Below are positions 6,059 through 12,666 of a DNA stretch of 13,492 nucleotides, one piece after another (the stretch's first letter is position 1; every line of letters starts with the position of its first letter). The stretch comes from JALZAA01 sp035316025. GTDB lineage: Bacteria > Actinomycetota > Acidimicrobiia > IMCC26256 > JACDBD01. The notes beneath the pieces are model-generated. The model had not been told where the DNA came from and did no database searches. It saw only the letters and a list, made by a program, of their open reading frames with translations. The stretch is from the NCBI GenBank assembly GCA_035316025.1, contig DATFXL010000089.1, positions 1 through 13,492 on the forward strand. Direction: 5' to 3'. Both the position numbers and the translations under genes were made by a program.

Positions 6059-6529
6059 ATGGCCCGCTCCCGCGAGCCCACGCTGAACGACCAGCAGCTC
6101 GACGCCTGGCGCGTCTTCCTTCGTGCCCACTCCGAGCTGATCCGAGTCCTGGACCGTGAGCTCGAGGCGGAGCAGGGCTTTCCCATCACCTTCTTCGACG
6201 TCCTGGCCCAGCTCAACCAGGCCGGGGGGCGCCTCCGCATGAGCGAGCTGGCCGACGCTGTCCTTCTCTCGAGGAGCGGAGTCACCCGGCTCGTCGACCG
6301 CATGGAGCGCGACGGCCTCGTCAAGCGGGAGCACTGCCCCACCGACCGCCGGGCCATGTACGCGACGATCACCCCCGAAGGGAAGCGGGCGCTGGCCAAG
6401 GCCCGGCCGGTCCACGTGCGGGGCGTCGCCGAGCACTTCGGCCGCTACCTCAGCGACGAGGATGCCAAGAGGATCACCGCCGCCCTCGGCCGGATGGTGC
6501 CCGACGGCGTCGACGGCGACACCTGTTAA
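6059..6529 (+). CDS. MarR-family transcriptional regulator
   Basis: A 156-residue MarR winged-helix repressor. The dimerising N-terminal helix (DAWRVFLRAHSELIRVLDREL) is followed by the DNA-binding domain: MSELADAVLLSRSGVTRLVD (61-80, recognition helix about 71-82). The wing EHCPTDRRAMYATITPEG (91-108) carries the conserved D96-x-R98. Its last helix resembles other MarR dimerisation helices. The frame is open far upstream, but there it only mirrors yceI; the ATG at 6059 (or the adjacent GTG at 6056) sits just after the divergent spacer and gives the normal length. It probably represses yceI and itself through the palindrome at 6005-6018. The MmcQ-like gene follows 20 bp later and may be in the same transcript. 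Confidence 0.92.
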   Translation: MARSREPTLNDQQLDAWRVFLRAHSELIRVLDRELEAEQGFPITFFDVLAQLNQAGGRLRMSELADAVLLSRSGVTRLVDRMERDGLVKREHCPTDRRAMYATITPEGKRALAKARPVHVRGVAEHFGRYLSDEDAKRITAALGRMVPDGVDGDTC

Positions 6530-6549
6530 CCGATCGACCAAACTCGGGC

Positions 6550-6918
6550 GTGGCTCGCAATCCACTGCCGGCTCTCCGCAAGCTCTGCCTGGCCCTGCCG
6601 GAGACCGCCGAGCGCCTCAGCCACGGCGAGCCGACGTGGTTCGTGCGCGGCAAGAAGACGTTCGTGTCCTACGCCGACCATCACCACAACGACCGGCTGG
6701 CGTTCGTGTGCGCGGCGCCCCCGGGCGCGCAGCAGGCCATGGTGGCGTCCGATCCCCAGCGGTACTTCGTCCCGCCGTACGTCGGCGGACGTGGCTGGTT
6801 GGGCATCTACCTCGATCTCGACGAGCCGGTCGATTGGGACGAGGTCGCCGAGCTCGTCGAGGACGCGTATCGCGCCGTGGCCCCCAGGAAATTGGTGCAG
6901 CAGCTCGACGAGGCTTGA
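6550..6918 (+). CDS. MmcQ/YjbR family protein
   Basis: A 122-residue protein of the MmcQ/YjbR (DUF419) family, a small alpha/beta fold proposed to bind DNA but without a firm biochemical role. Matching parts are LALPETAERLSHGEPTWFV (14-32), GKKTFVSYADHHH, the YFVPPYVGGRGWLGIYLD segment (72-89), and a final helix VAELVEDAYRAVAPRKL. The length is typical. The start is a GTG at 6550, 20 bp after the MarR stop, with no strong ribosome binding site. It ends 21 bp from the stop of the convergent CoA-transferase. Confidence 0.9.
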   Translation: MARNPLPALRKLCLALPETAERLSHGEPTWFVRGKKTFVSYADHHHNDRLAFVCAAPPGAQQAMVASDPQRYFVPPYVGGRGWLGIYLDLDEPVDWDEVAELVEDAYRAVAPRKLVQQLDEA

Positions 6919-6931
6919 CAGCGAGGGCGAA

Positions 6932-6945
6932 GGCTGTCGTCAGCC
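6932..6945. terminator. Small hairpin between convergent genes
   Basis: GGCTG-TCGT-CAGCC is a perfect 5-bp stem at the convergence of the MmcQ-like gene (+) and the CoA-transferase (-). It overlaps the CoA-transferase stop codon and no T-run follows on either strand, so a terminator role is tentative. Confidence 0.3.
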
Positions 6946-8184
6946 GATGACGCCGGTGTCGCGCAGGTCGGCGAGCTCGGCGTCGCCCAGTTCGAGCTCC
7001 TTGCGCAGCACCTCGTCGGTGTGCTCGCCGACCCACGGGACGCGCGTGTCGGGGCCGTCGGCCATCTTCGACAGCTTCACCGGATTGCCAGGGATGATCA
7101 CGGGATCGTCGACGTCGTCGGTGCGCGGGTGCTCGACGAGCATGTTGCGCGCCGCCACGTGCGGGTCGGAGATCACGTCGGCGGCGGTGTTGCTCGGCCC
7201 GGCGGCGACTCCGGCAGCGCTGAGCTCATGGCAGGCGTCGAGCTTCGACTTCGCCGACGCCCACTCCTCCACCGCGGGGCGGATCACGCCTTCGAAGTGC
7301 TCGCGCCATCCCTGACGGGTCGCGAGCCGAGGGTCGTCGAGCCACTCGGGATGCCCGACGAGCTCGGCGAGCCGCTGGAACTGGTGCTCTCGGCCGACCT
7401 GCATAATGAACCAGCCGTCGGCGGCGCGGAAGCCGTCCATGATCAGCAGCGGGCCGGGACCGCCGGGGCGGAGGCCCATCGACCAAAAGTTGGTGACGAG
7501 GTCCGTCATGGAGACCATGGCATCGAACATCGAGACGTCGACGTACTGCCCCTCGCCGGTGCGGTCGCGATGGCGGAGCGCGGCGAAGACACCGATGACA
7601 CCGAACATCGAGGTGCCGATGTCGCCGAGCGCGCCCGCAGGCGCGGGGACGGGCGGCTGGTCCTCGGGGCGCTTGTACTCGTAGATCCCGGACATCGCCT
7701 CGACGATCGGTGCGTATGCGGGCCAGTCGTAGGGCGTCTCGACGGTGTTCCCGAAGCCCGAGATCGACAGGTAGATGATCCGTGGGTCGACCGCGGCGAC
7801 GTCTTCGTACCCGAGGCCGAGGCGAGCCATGGCGCCCGCCTTGAAGTTCTCGGCGACGACGTCGAAGTGCGGCACGAGGCGGAGGAACAGCTCGCGGCCC
7901 CGCTCGGACTTGACGTCGAGCCCGACGCTGCGCTTGTTCAGGTTGTTGCGCAAGAACGTCGCGCCGACACGCCGGCCCTGCGGGTCGTCCATCGCGGGCA
8001 GGGCGCCGCGACCCGACTCGCCCTGGACGGGATGCTCGATCTTCACGACCTCGGCGCCGAGGCGGGCCATGAGCTGGGTCCCGAACGGGAGCGCCTGCAT
8101 CTGCTCGGCGGCGAGCACGCGCACGCCGTCGAGCGGCTTGCCGTACCGCTGAGCGTCGGCGTTCGCTACCTCGCCGAGCTTCAT
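6940..8184 (-). CDS. CaiB/BaiF family (class III) acyl-CoA:carboxylate CoA-transferase
   Basis: A 414-residue class III CoA-transferase, which moves CoA between an acyl-CoA and a free acid, or acts in racemase-type relatives. The N-terminal part has LDGVRVLAAEQMQALPFGTQ and RLGAEVVKIEHP; then FLRNNLNKRSVGLD and VVAENFKAG. The catalytic aspartate is probably D188 in GALGDIGTS, followed by the GVFAALRHRDRTGEGQYVDVSM segment. The C-terminal half has WLDDPRLATR and GVAAGPSNT. Length is typical. GGTGGGTGAT precedes the ATG at 8184. It is divergent from an HMGCS-like/DUF35 protein and a thiolase, which points to activation or recycling of acyl-CoA in a degradation pathway. The substrate is not readable from sequence. 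Confidence 0.93.
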   Translation of the reverse strand: MKLGEVANADAQRYGKPLDGVRVLAAEQMQALPFGTQLMARLGAEVVKIEHPVQGESGRGALPAMDDPQGRRVGATFLRNNLNKRSVGLDVKSERGRELFLRLVPHFDVVAENFKAGAMARLGLGYEDVAAVDPRIIYLSISGFGNTVETPYDWPAYAPIVEAMSGIYEYKRPEDQPPVPAPAGALGDIGTSMFGVIGVFAALRHRDRTGEGQYVDVSMFDAMVSMTDLVTNFWSMGLRPGGPGPLLIMDGFRAADGWFIMQVGREHQFQRLAELVGHPEWLDDPRLATRQGWREHFEGVIRPAVEEWASAKSKLDACHELSAAGVAAGPSNTAADVISDPHVAARNMLVEHPRTDDVDDPVIIPGNPVKLSKMADGPDTRVPWVGEHTDEVLRKELELGDAELADLRDTGVIG

Positions 8185-8191
8185 CGGACAT

Positions 8192-8209
8192 CACCCACCT
8201 TCATGGGTG
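8192..8209. promoter_or_regulatory. Inverted repeat in the CoA-transferase/HMGCS-like divergent region
   Basis: CACCCA-CCTTCA-TGGGTG is a perfect 6-bp inverted repeat with a 6-base spacer, 7 bp from the CoA-transferase start. On the minus strand a TANNNT box (TAGGCT, 8216-8211) lies beside it, so it may be an operator or a short 5'-leader hairpin that covers the ribosome binding site. No regulator gene is adjacent. Confidence 0.4.
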
Positions 8210-8225
8210 CAGCCTACGTGCCGCC

Positions 8226-8231
8226 TACAAT
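8226..8231 (+). promoter_or_regulatory. -10 box of a probable leaderless promoter for the HMGCS-like gene
   Basis: TACAAT matches TANNNT and ends eight bases before the GTG at 8240, so the transcript would start at or within two bases of that codon. This supports 8240 rather than the upstream in-frame GTG at 8207 as the true start. Confidence 0.55.
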
Positions 8232-8239
8232 TTCGAGCC

Positions 8240-9655
8240 GTGCGAGGGATCATCAGCGCCGGCGGCTACGTGCCGTACCGGCGGCTCGACCGGGCCGAGA
8301 TCGCCGCCTTCTTTGGCAGCGGCGGCGGACGCGGGACCCGAGCGGTCGCCGGCTACGACGAGGACACCACCACGATGGGGGTCGAGGCGGCGCGATTGGC
8401 ACTCCGGAGCGCGGGGGCCGGCGCCGAGCCCGACGCGCTGTGGTTCGCCACCGCAAATCCCGCGTACCTCGAGAAGACCAACGCCACCGCAATCCACGCC
8501 GCGCTGCGCCTCGATCAGCTGACCCCGGCGATAGACACCGGCGGTGCTGTCCGGTCGGGTATCGGATCGTTGCGGGCCGCGCTCGACGGCCGCGGATCGG
8601 TGCTCGTCGTCACGGCGGACACACGCGGCGGCCTGCCGACCAGCACGGACGAGGCGACCGGCGGCGACGGCGCCGCCGCGATCCTGGTGGACGAAGACGA
8701 CGAGGACGCGCCGGTTATCGCCGAGCTGGTGGGCGCGGCGTCGGCGACGGAGGAGTTCGTCGACCGGTGGCGGACGCCCGGTGAGCCGAACGCGAAGCAG
8801 TGGGAGGAGCGCTTCGGCGAGACGAAGTACCTGCCGCTCGGCGAGCAGGCGTGGAACGCGGCGCTCAAAGCGGCCGAGCTCACGCCGGAGCAGGTCGACC
8901 GGCTGATCGTGACGGGCACGCACGCACGAGCGGTGCGCTCGCTGACGCGACGACTCGGGGTAGCGCAGGAAGCGGTCGTCGACGACCTGTCGGCCGCCGT
9001 CGGCAACACGGGCACGGCGCACTTCGGGCTGCTCCTTGCGAGCGCGCTGGAGACCGCGACGACCGGCCAGGTGATCGCCGTGGTCTCGGTGGTCGACGGC
9101 GCCGACGTGCTCGTGTTCCGGACGACCGAAGCCTTCGCGTCGTACACGCCCGCCCGTCCGGTCGCGGCGCAGGTCGAGAACGGCGGGCCGCTCCCGTATG
9201 GGCGCTTCTTGTCCTGGCGCCGCGTCGTCACCGTGGAGCCGCCGCGCCGGCCCGAGCCCGACCGAATCTCGGCCGCCGTCGCCGGGCGCACGCACGACTG
9301 GAAGTTCGCGTTCGTCGGCTCGCGGGACGAGTCGACGGGTGCGCTGCACCTGCCGCCGGCGCGCGTGTCGCGCGAGGGCGGCGCCGTCGACGAGATGGAC
9401 GCGGCGCCGATGAGCGACGTCGACGGCACGGTCGCGACGTTCACGATCGATCGCATCGCATACTCGCCCAGCCCGCCGATCGTGTTCGCGGTGGTCGACT
9501 TCGACGGTGGTGGCCGGCTCCCGATCGAGCTCACCGACGTCGAGGCCGACGACCTGGCGATCGGCGACCGGGTCGAGATGACGTTCCGTCGCCTGTTCTC
9601 GGCCGACGGCATCCACAACTACTTCTGGAAGGCGAGGCCCATCCGAGCGGAGTGA
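8240..9655 (+). CDS. HMG-CoA synthase-like thiolase-fold protein fused to an OB-fold (DUF35) domain, cysteine-free
   Basis: A 471-residue two-domain protein. Residues 1-300 have the KAS III/HMG-CoA synthase fold (GIISAGGYVPYRRLDRAEI, TANPAYLEKTNATAIHAAL, VGNTGTAHFGLLLASALE). Residues about 350-471 are a DUF35 acyl-CoA-binding OB-fold (WKFAFVGSR, GTVATFTIDRIAY, IGDRVEMTFRRLF, YFWKARP). By eye, H228 and N256 match the synthase His and Asn, but the nucleophile position in IDTGGAVRSG is V104. The zinc-ribbon positions read DEST (363-366) and SREG (377-380) instead of CxxC pairs. There is no cysteine anywhere in the protein. Catalysis of a normal Claisen step therefore seems unlikely; a non-catalytic partner for the thiolase that starts 30 bp downstream is more plausible. 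Start GTG at 8240 is backed by the -10 box and by homology beginning there. Confidence 0.88.
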   Translation: MRGIISAGGYVPYRRLDRAEIAAFFGSGGGRGTRAVAGYDEDTTTMGVEAARLALRSAGAGAEPDALWFATANPAYLEKTNATAIHAALRLDQLTPAIDTGGAVRSGIGSLRAALDGRGSVLVVTADTRGGLPTSTDEATGGDGAAAILVDEDDEDAPVIAELVGAASATEEFVDRWRTPGEPNAKQWEERFGETKYLPLGEQAWNAALKAAELTPEQVDRLIVTGTHARAVRSLTRRLGVAQEAVVDDLSAAVGNTGTAHFGLLLASALETATTGQVIAVVSVVDGADVLVFRTTEAFASYTPARPVAAQVENGGPLPYGRFLSWRRVVTVEPPRRPEPDRISAAVAGRTHDWKFAFVGSRDESTGALHLPPARVSREGGAVDEMDAAPMSDVDGTVATFTIDRIAYSPSPPIVFAVVDFDGGGRLPIELTDVEADDLAIGDRVEMTFRRLFSADGIHNYFWKARPIRAE

Positions 9656-9685
9656 GGCTGACCCGACCGACCGCAGGGAGAAAAC

Positions 9686-10879
9686 ATGGCATCGCATGGC
9701 ATCAAGGACCAGGTGGCGATCGTCGGGATGGGATGCACCCGTTTCGGTGAGCACTGGGACAAGGGCGCCGACGACCTGCTCGTCGACGCGTCCGAGGAGA
9801 CCTTCGCCTCCGCCGGCGTGACCAAGGACGACATCGACGCGTTCTGGCTCGGCACCGCCATGTCAGGCATGTCGGGCATGGCTCTGGCGCGGCCGCTCCA
9901 GCTCCAGAACAAGGCAGTCACCCACGTCGAGAACTTCTGCGCCACCGGCTCCGAGGCGCTGCGCAACGCGGCGTACGCGGTGGCGAGCGGCGCGTACGAC
10001 TCGGCGATGGCGATCGGCGTCGAGAAAGTGAAGGACAGCGGCTACCAGGGTCTCGTCGGCGCCGGGAAGACCCCGACCGACGGGACGAACCGCACACTCA
10101 CAGCTGCGGCCATGTTCGCGATGTGCGTCCCCGCGTACGCGAAGAAGTACGGCGTCGACGCCGAGGAGATGCGCGAGGTTCTCGCCCACATTTCGGCCAA
10201 GAACCACTACAACGGTGCCCGCAACCCGCGCGCTCAGTTCCGGCGCGAGGTGTCAACCGAGACGATCTGCGCGTCGCCCCTTATGGCCGGCGACCTGCGC
10301 GTATACGACTGCTCGGGCGTGGCCGACGGCAGCGCGGCCGCGATCGTCGTGCGGGCCGAGGACGCGCACAAGTACACGGATTCGCCGCTCTACATCAAGG
10401 CGCTGTCGTTCGTCGCAGGGAACTGCAGTGGCAACGCCGATCCCGACTACGACTACACGTCGTTCCCGGAGATCGAGGCGGCCGCCGCCGACGCGTACCA
10501 GCAAGCCGGCGTCACCGACCCTCGCAACCAGATCGCGATGGCCGAAGTGCACGACTGCTTCACGCCGGCCGAGCTACTGATCATGGAGGACCTCGGGTTC
10601 GCCGAGCGGGGGACGGCGTGGAAGGAGGTGCTGGCCGGCACCTACGACCTCAACGGCGATCTCCCGGTCAACCCGGATGGGGGGCTCAAGAGCTTCGGCC
10701 ACCCCGTGGGCGCGTCGGGCCTACGGATGATGTTCGAGGCGTGGCTGCAGCTCCGTCACGAGGCGCCCGAGGAGCGGCAGATCACCACCGACCGCACGAT
10801 CGGCCTCACCCACAACCTCGGCGGGTACCCGGGCGAGATGGTCTCGTTCGTGGGCCTGGTGAGCCCCGAGCTCGGCTGA
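9686..10879 (+). CDS. SCP-x/acetyl-CoA acetyltransferase-type thiolase
   Basis: A 397-residue thiolase-superfamily enzyme. The nucleophile is C85 in ENFCATGSEALRNAAYAVAS, H289 lies in EVHDCFTPAE, and H339 in GGLKSFGHPVGASG. The position of the second cysteine of biosynthetic thiolases is THNLGG (375-380), as in SCP-x and lipid-transfer-protein thiolases or aldolases, which act on branched or sterol-like acyl-CoAs. GGGAG lies a few bases before the ATG at 9686. It is 30 bp downstream of the HMGCS-like/DUF35 gene and surely co-transcribed. Related thiolases work in complexes with DUF35 proteins (archaeal thiolase/HMGCS complexes; the Ltp2-ChsH2 steroid aldolase), so a physical complex is likely. 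C85 favours thiolytic chemistry; a retro-aldolase cannot be excluded. Confidence 0.92.
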   Translation: MASHGIKDQVAIVGMGCTRFGEHWDKGADDLLVDASEETFASAGVTKDDIDAFWLGTAMSGMSGMALARPLQLQNKAVTHVENFCATGSEALRNAAYAVASGAYDSAMAIGVEKVKDSGYQGLVGAGKTPTDGTNRTLTAAAMFAMCVPAYAKKYGVDAEEMREVLAHISAKNHYNGARNPRAQFRREVSTETICASPLMAGDLRVYDCSGVADGSAAAIVVRAEDAHKYTDSPLYIKALSFVAGNCSGNADPDYDYTSFPEIEAAAADAYQQAGVTDPRNQIAMAEVHDCFTPAELLIMEDLGFAERGTAWKEVLAGTYDLNGDLPVNPDGGLKSFGHPVGASGLRMMFEAWLQLRHEAPEERQITTDRTIGLTHNLGGYPGEMVSFVGLVSPELG

Positions 10880-10915
10880 GCACGTCGGGACGCTCCATCG
10901 GGTACCTCTTTGGCG

Positions 10916-11413
10916 ATGAACGTCATCGCCGAATTCGGTTCGCCCGAGGATGCCCGCGCCGCGATCGAGGCCTTCGAGCACCACGGCATCGACGGCGTCG
11001 AGATCAGTGTGCCCCCGCCGCCGCCGAACGGTCGCCGGCAGCCGGCTGACAAGAGGGCGCTTCTGCACGCCGGCGGGCGGGTGGGAACGGGCATCGGCGT
11101 CGGCACGGTTGTCGGCGCGGCGCTGTTCGCCGTCGTCGGTGCCGTCTTCCTCGTCATCGGGTGGCCGATCGGAGCCGCGGTCGCGCTCGTGCTCGCAGGC
11201 GCCGCCATCGGCGGCACGGCCGGCGCGTTCATCGGCGTCGAACGCGGCGTCGGAATGTCCGAGAGCTGGGAGCAGACGTTCCACGAGCCGCGCGCGCATA
11301 GGCTGCGGGTCGAGGTCCACCCGACCTCGGGCGCCGAGGTGACAACCGCGCGCCGTGTTCTCGAGGAGCAACGGCCCCTCGTACTCCGCGAATCGTCGGG
11401 AGCCGGCCGATGA
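10916..11413 (+). CDS. Membrane protein with split stress-protein-like domain and glycine-rich helices
   Basis: A 165-residue protein. Residues 1-32 (MNVIAEFGSPEDARAAIEAF and following) resemble the first beta-alpha-beta half of general stress protein 17M/DUF1269-like domains. Two glycine-rich membrane helices follow (about 57-82 and 84-107, with GTGIGVGTVVGAALF and LAGAAIGGTAGAFIG). Residues 128-155 (HRLRVEVHPTSGAEVTTARR) then look like the second beta-alpha half. The result is a soluble domain interrupted by a membrane hairpin. A polyproline run (PPPPP) precedes the helices. Start is ATG 10916; an in-frame TTG lies two codons upstream. The gene overlaps the next by 4 bp. No precise function is known; an envelope-stress role is an inference. 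Confidence 0.75.
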   Translation: MNVIAEFGSPEDARAAIEAFEHHGIDGVEISVPPPPPNGRRQPADKRALLHAGGRVGTGIGVGTVVGAALFAVVGAVFLVIGWPIGAAVALVLAGAAIGGTAGAFIGVERGVGMSESWEQTFHEPRAHRLRVEVHPTSGAEVTTARRVLEEQRPLVLRESSGAGR

Positions 11414-11598
11414 CCGATGGCGATGATCATGACGACGAGCACGTGCCCCAGGTGACCGAAGAAGAAGCCGAGGAGCTCGAAGAGGAAGCGGCCGAGCGCA
11501 ATCCCGATCCCCAGACCCGCCGCGAGGCCCTCGAGCTCGAGTTGATGGAAGAGGGTCGTTCCGAGGCCGGCGAGGACATCGGCGAGGAGACGGAGTAG
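11410..11598 (+). CDS. Small, highly acidic protein
   Basis: A 62-residue protein with about 27 Asp/Glu residues, no Lys and no Cys, probably disordered in part with a charged helix (EEEAEELEEEAAERNPDPQT). The ATG overlaps the stop of the membrane protein in an ATGA, so it is translated as a coupled partner. I recognise no family. It ends before a hairpin that separates it from the convergent aldo/keto reductase. Confidence 0.65.
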   Translation: MTDGDDHDDEHVPQVTEEEAEELEEEAAERNPDPQTRREALELELMEEGRSEAGEDIGEETE

Positions 11599-11620
11599 CG
11601 GTTCAGGAACGCGACGACGG

Positions 11621-11642
11621 CGCGGAGGAAGACCTCCCTGCG
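11621..11642. terminator. Hairpin between convergent genes, possible bidirectional terminator
   Basis: GGAGG-AAGA-CCTCC (11624-11637) is a perfect 5-bp stem; CGC (11621-11623) and GCG (11640-11642) can extend it past a two-base bulge. It lies in the 48-bp gap between stops of the acidic-protein gene (+) and the aldo/keto reductase (-). No T-run follows on either strand, so a U-independent terminator or mRNA-end role is assumed. Confidence 0.4.
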
Positions 11643-11646
11643 CGTG

Positions 11647-12582
11647 TCAGTCGGTGACCAGCCCGTCGAGCTCGGCGAGATCGGCGTTCGAGAGCTCCCA
11701 ATCCGCGGCGGCGACATTGGCCGCGACCTGTTCCGGCGTCGTTGCCCCGGCGATGATGGACGTCATCGCCGGCTGCGCGGTGAGCCACCCGAACGCAAGC
11801 TCGAGGATCGTGTGGCCGTGGTCGGCGGCGAACGCACCCAGGCGATCGACCTGATCGAAGTTGCGGTCGGACATGACACGGCTGGAGCGCTCCTCCGGCA
11901 GCTGTGAGAGACGCGTGCCCTCGGGCGCGGGCTCACCGCGCCGGTACTTGCCCGTGAGCAGTCCGCTGGCCAGCGGGAAGTAGGGCAGGACGCCGAGGCC
12001 GTGCTGCACACACGCGGGCACGACATCCTGCAACGGGTCTCGGTGCAACAGGTTGAAGTGGTTCTGGGCGCTCACGAACCGGGCCAGCCCGTCCCGTTGC
12101 GAAACCGACTCGGCCTCGTCGATCTGCGCGCCCGAGAAGTTCGAGTTCCCGATCTCGCGCACCTTCCCGTCGCGCACGAGACGGTCGAGCGCGGTGAGCG
12201 TCTCCTCGATGGGCACGTTCGGGTCGGGTCCGTGCTGCTGGTACAGGTCGATCCGGTCGGTCCCGAGCCGCCGCAAGCTGCCCTCGACGGCCTCTGCCAC
12301 CCAGCGGGCGCTAGCGCCCGCATGGCTGGGGTCGTCGTCGATGGGTGCCACGAACTTCGTGGCGATGATCGCGTCCTCTCGCCGGCTTCCCAGCGCCCGG
12401 CCCAGGTACTGCTCCGATCGCGTCCGTCCGTACACGTCGGCAGTGTCGAAGAAGTTGATCCCGGCGTCGACAGCGGCGTGCACGACAGCGGCGCTGCGCT
12501 CCTCGTCGATACGCATCCCGAAGTTGTTGCACCCGAGCCCGACGTGCGAGACCTCGAGCGATCCGACCTTCCGCATCTCCAT
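11647..12582 (-). CDS. Aldo/keto reductase
   Basis: A 311-residue NADPH-dependent aldo/keto reductase with a TIM-barrel fold. The catalytic tetrad is visible: D46 (FFDTAD), Y51 (VYG), K76 (ATKF) and H117 (YQQHGPDP). Further family marks are GLGCNNFG (16-22 region), REIGNSNFS (142-150), YFPLASGLLTGKYRRG (201-216), and the cofactor-binding end SIIAGATTPEQVAAN (275-289). The frame is open upstream to 12702, but family similarity begins at MRKVGSLEVSHVGLG and a -10 box lies just before the ATG at 12582. The length then matches the family. It is divergent from a TetR gene across a perfect palindrome, so TetR control is likely. The carbonyl substrate is unknown. Confidence 0.93.
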   Translation of the reverse strand: MEMRKVGSLEVSHVGLGCNNFGMRIDEERSAAVVHAAVDAGINFFDTADVYGRTRSEQYLGRALGSRREDAIIATKFVAPIDDDPSHAGASARWVAEAVEGSLRRLGTDRIDLYQQHGPDPNVPIEETLTALDRLVRDGKVREIGNSNFSGAQIDEAESVSQRDGLARFVSAQNHFNLLHRDPLQDVVPACVQHGLGVLPYFPLASGLLTGKYRRGEPAPEGTRLSQLPEERSSRVMSDRNFDQVDRLGAFAADHGHTILELAFGWLTAQPAMTSIIAGATTPEQVAANVAAADWELSNADLAELDGLVTD

Positions 12583-12589
12583 CGGCGGC

Positions 12590-12595
12590 AGCTTA
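12590..12595 (-). promoter_or_regulatory. -10 box of a probable leaderless promoter for the aldo/keto reductase
   Basis: Read on the minus strand this is TAAGCT (TANNNT), ending seven bases before the ATG at 12582. No Shine-Dalgarno lies in between, so a leaderless transcript is the simplest reading and it supports this start. Confidence 0.5.
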
Positions 12596-12621
12596 CGCAC
12601 TGGACAAGATGCTGAACGCCG

Positions 12622-12637
12622 GGTCAGGATCCTGACC
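12622..12637. promoter_or_regulatory. Perfect 16-bp palindrome, probable TetR operator
   Basis: GGTCAGGATCCTGACC is fully symmetric and lies in the 84-bp divergent region, 30 bp before the TetR start and 27 bp upstream of the reductase -10 box. Length, symmetry and position are those expected for a TetR-family operator that controls both directions. Confidence 0.7.
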
Positions 12638-12666
12638 AGGGGCAGCGGAACGGGATCGGGGGGCTC

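Noticed and set aside
8207..8239. Alternative start of the HMGCS-like protein at a GTG, adding 11 residues including the only cysteine
   Set aside because: Homology begins at the 8240 start and the -10 box at 8226-8231 lies downstream of 8207.
7021..8784. Open frame of 587 codons (+) opposite the CoA-transferase and running into the HMGCS-like gene
   Set aside because: It is antisense to a clear enzyme and then out of frame with another; no domain is seen in it.
8225..9754. Open frame of 509 codons (-) opposite the HMGCS-like gene
   Set aside because: Low-complexity Arg/Asp/Val composition typical of a shadow; the plus-strand protein has clear domains.
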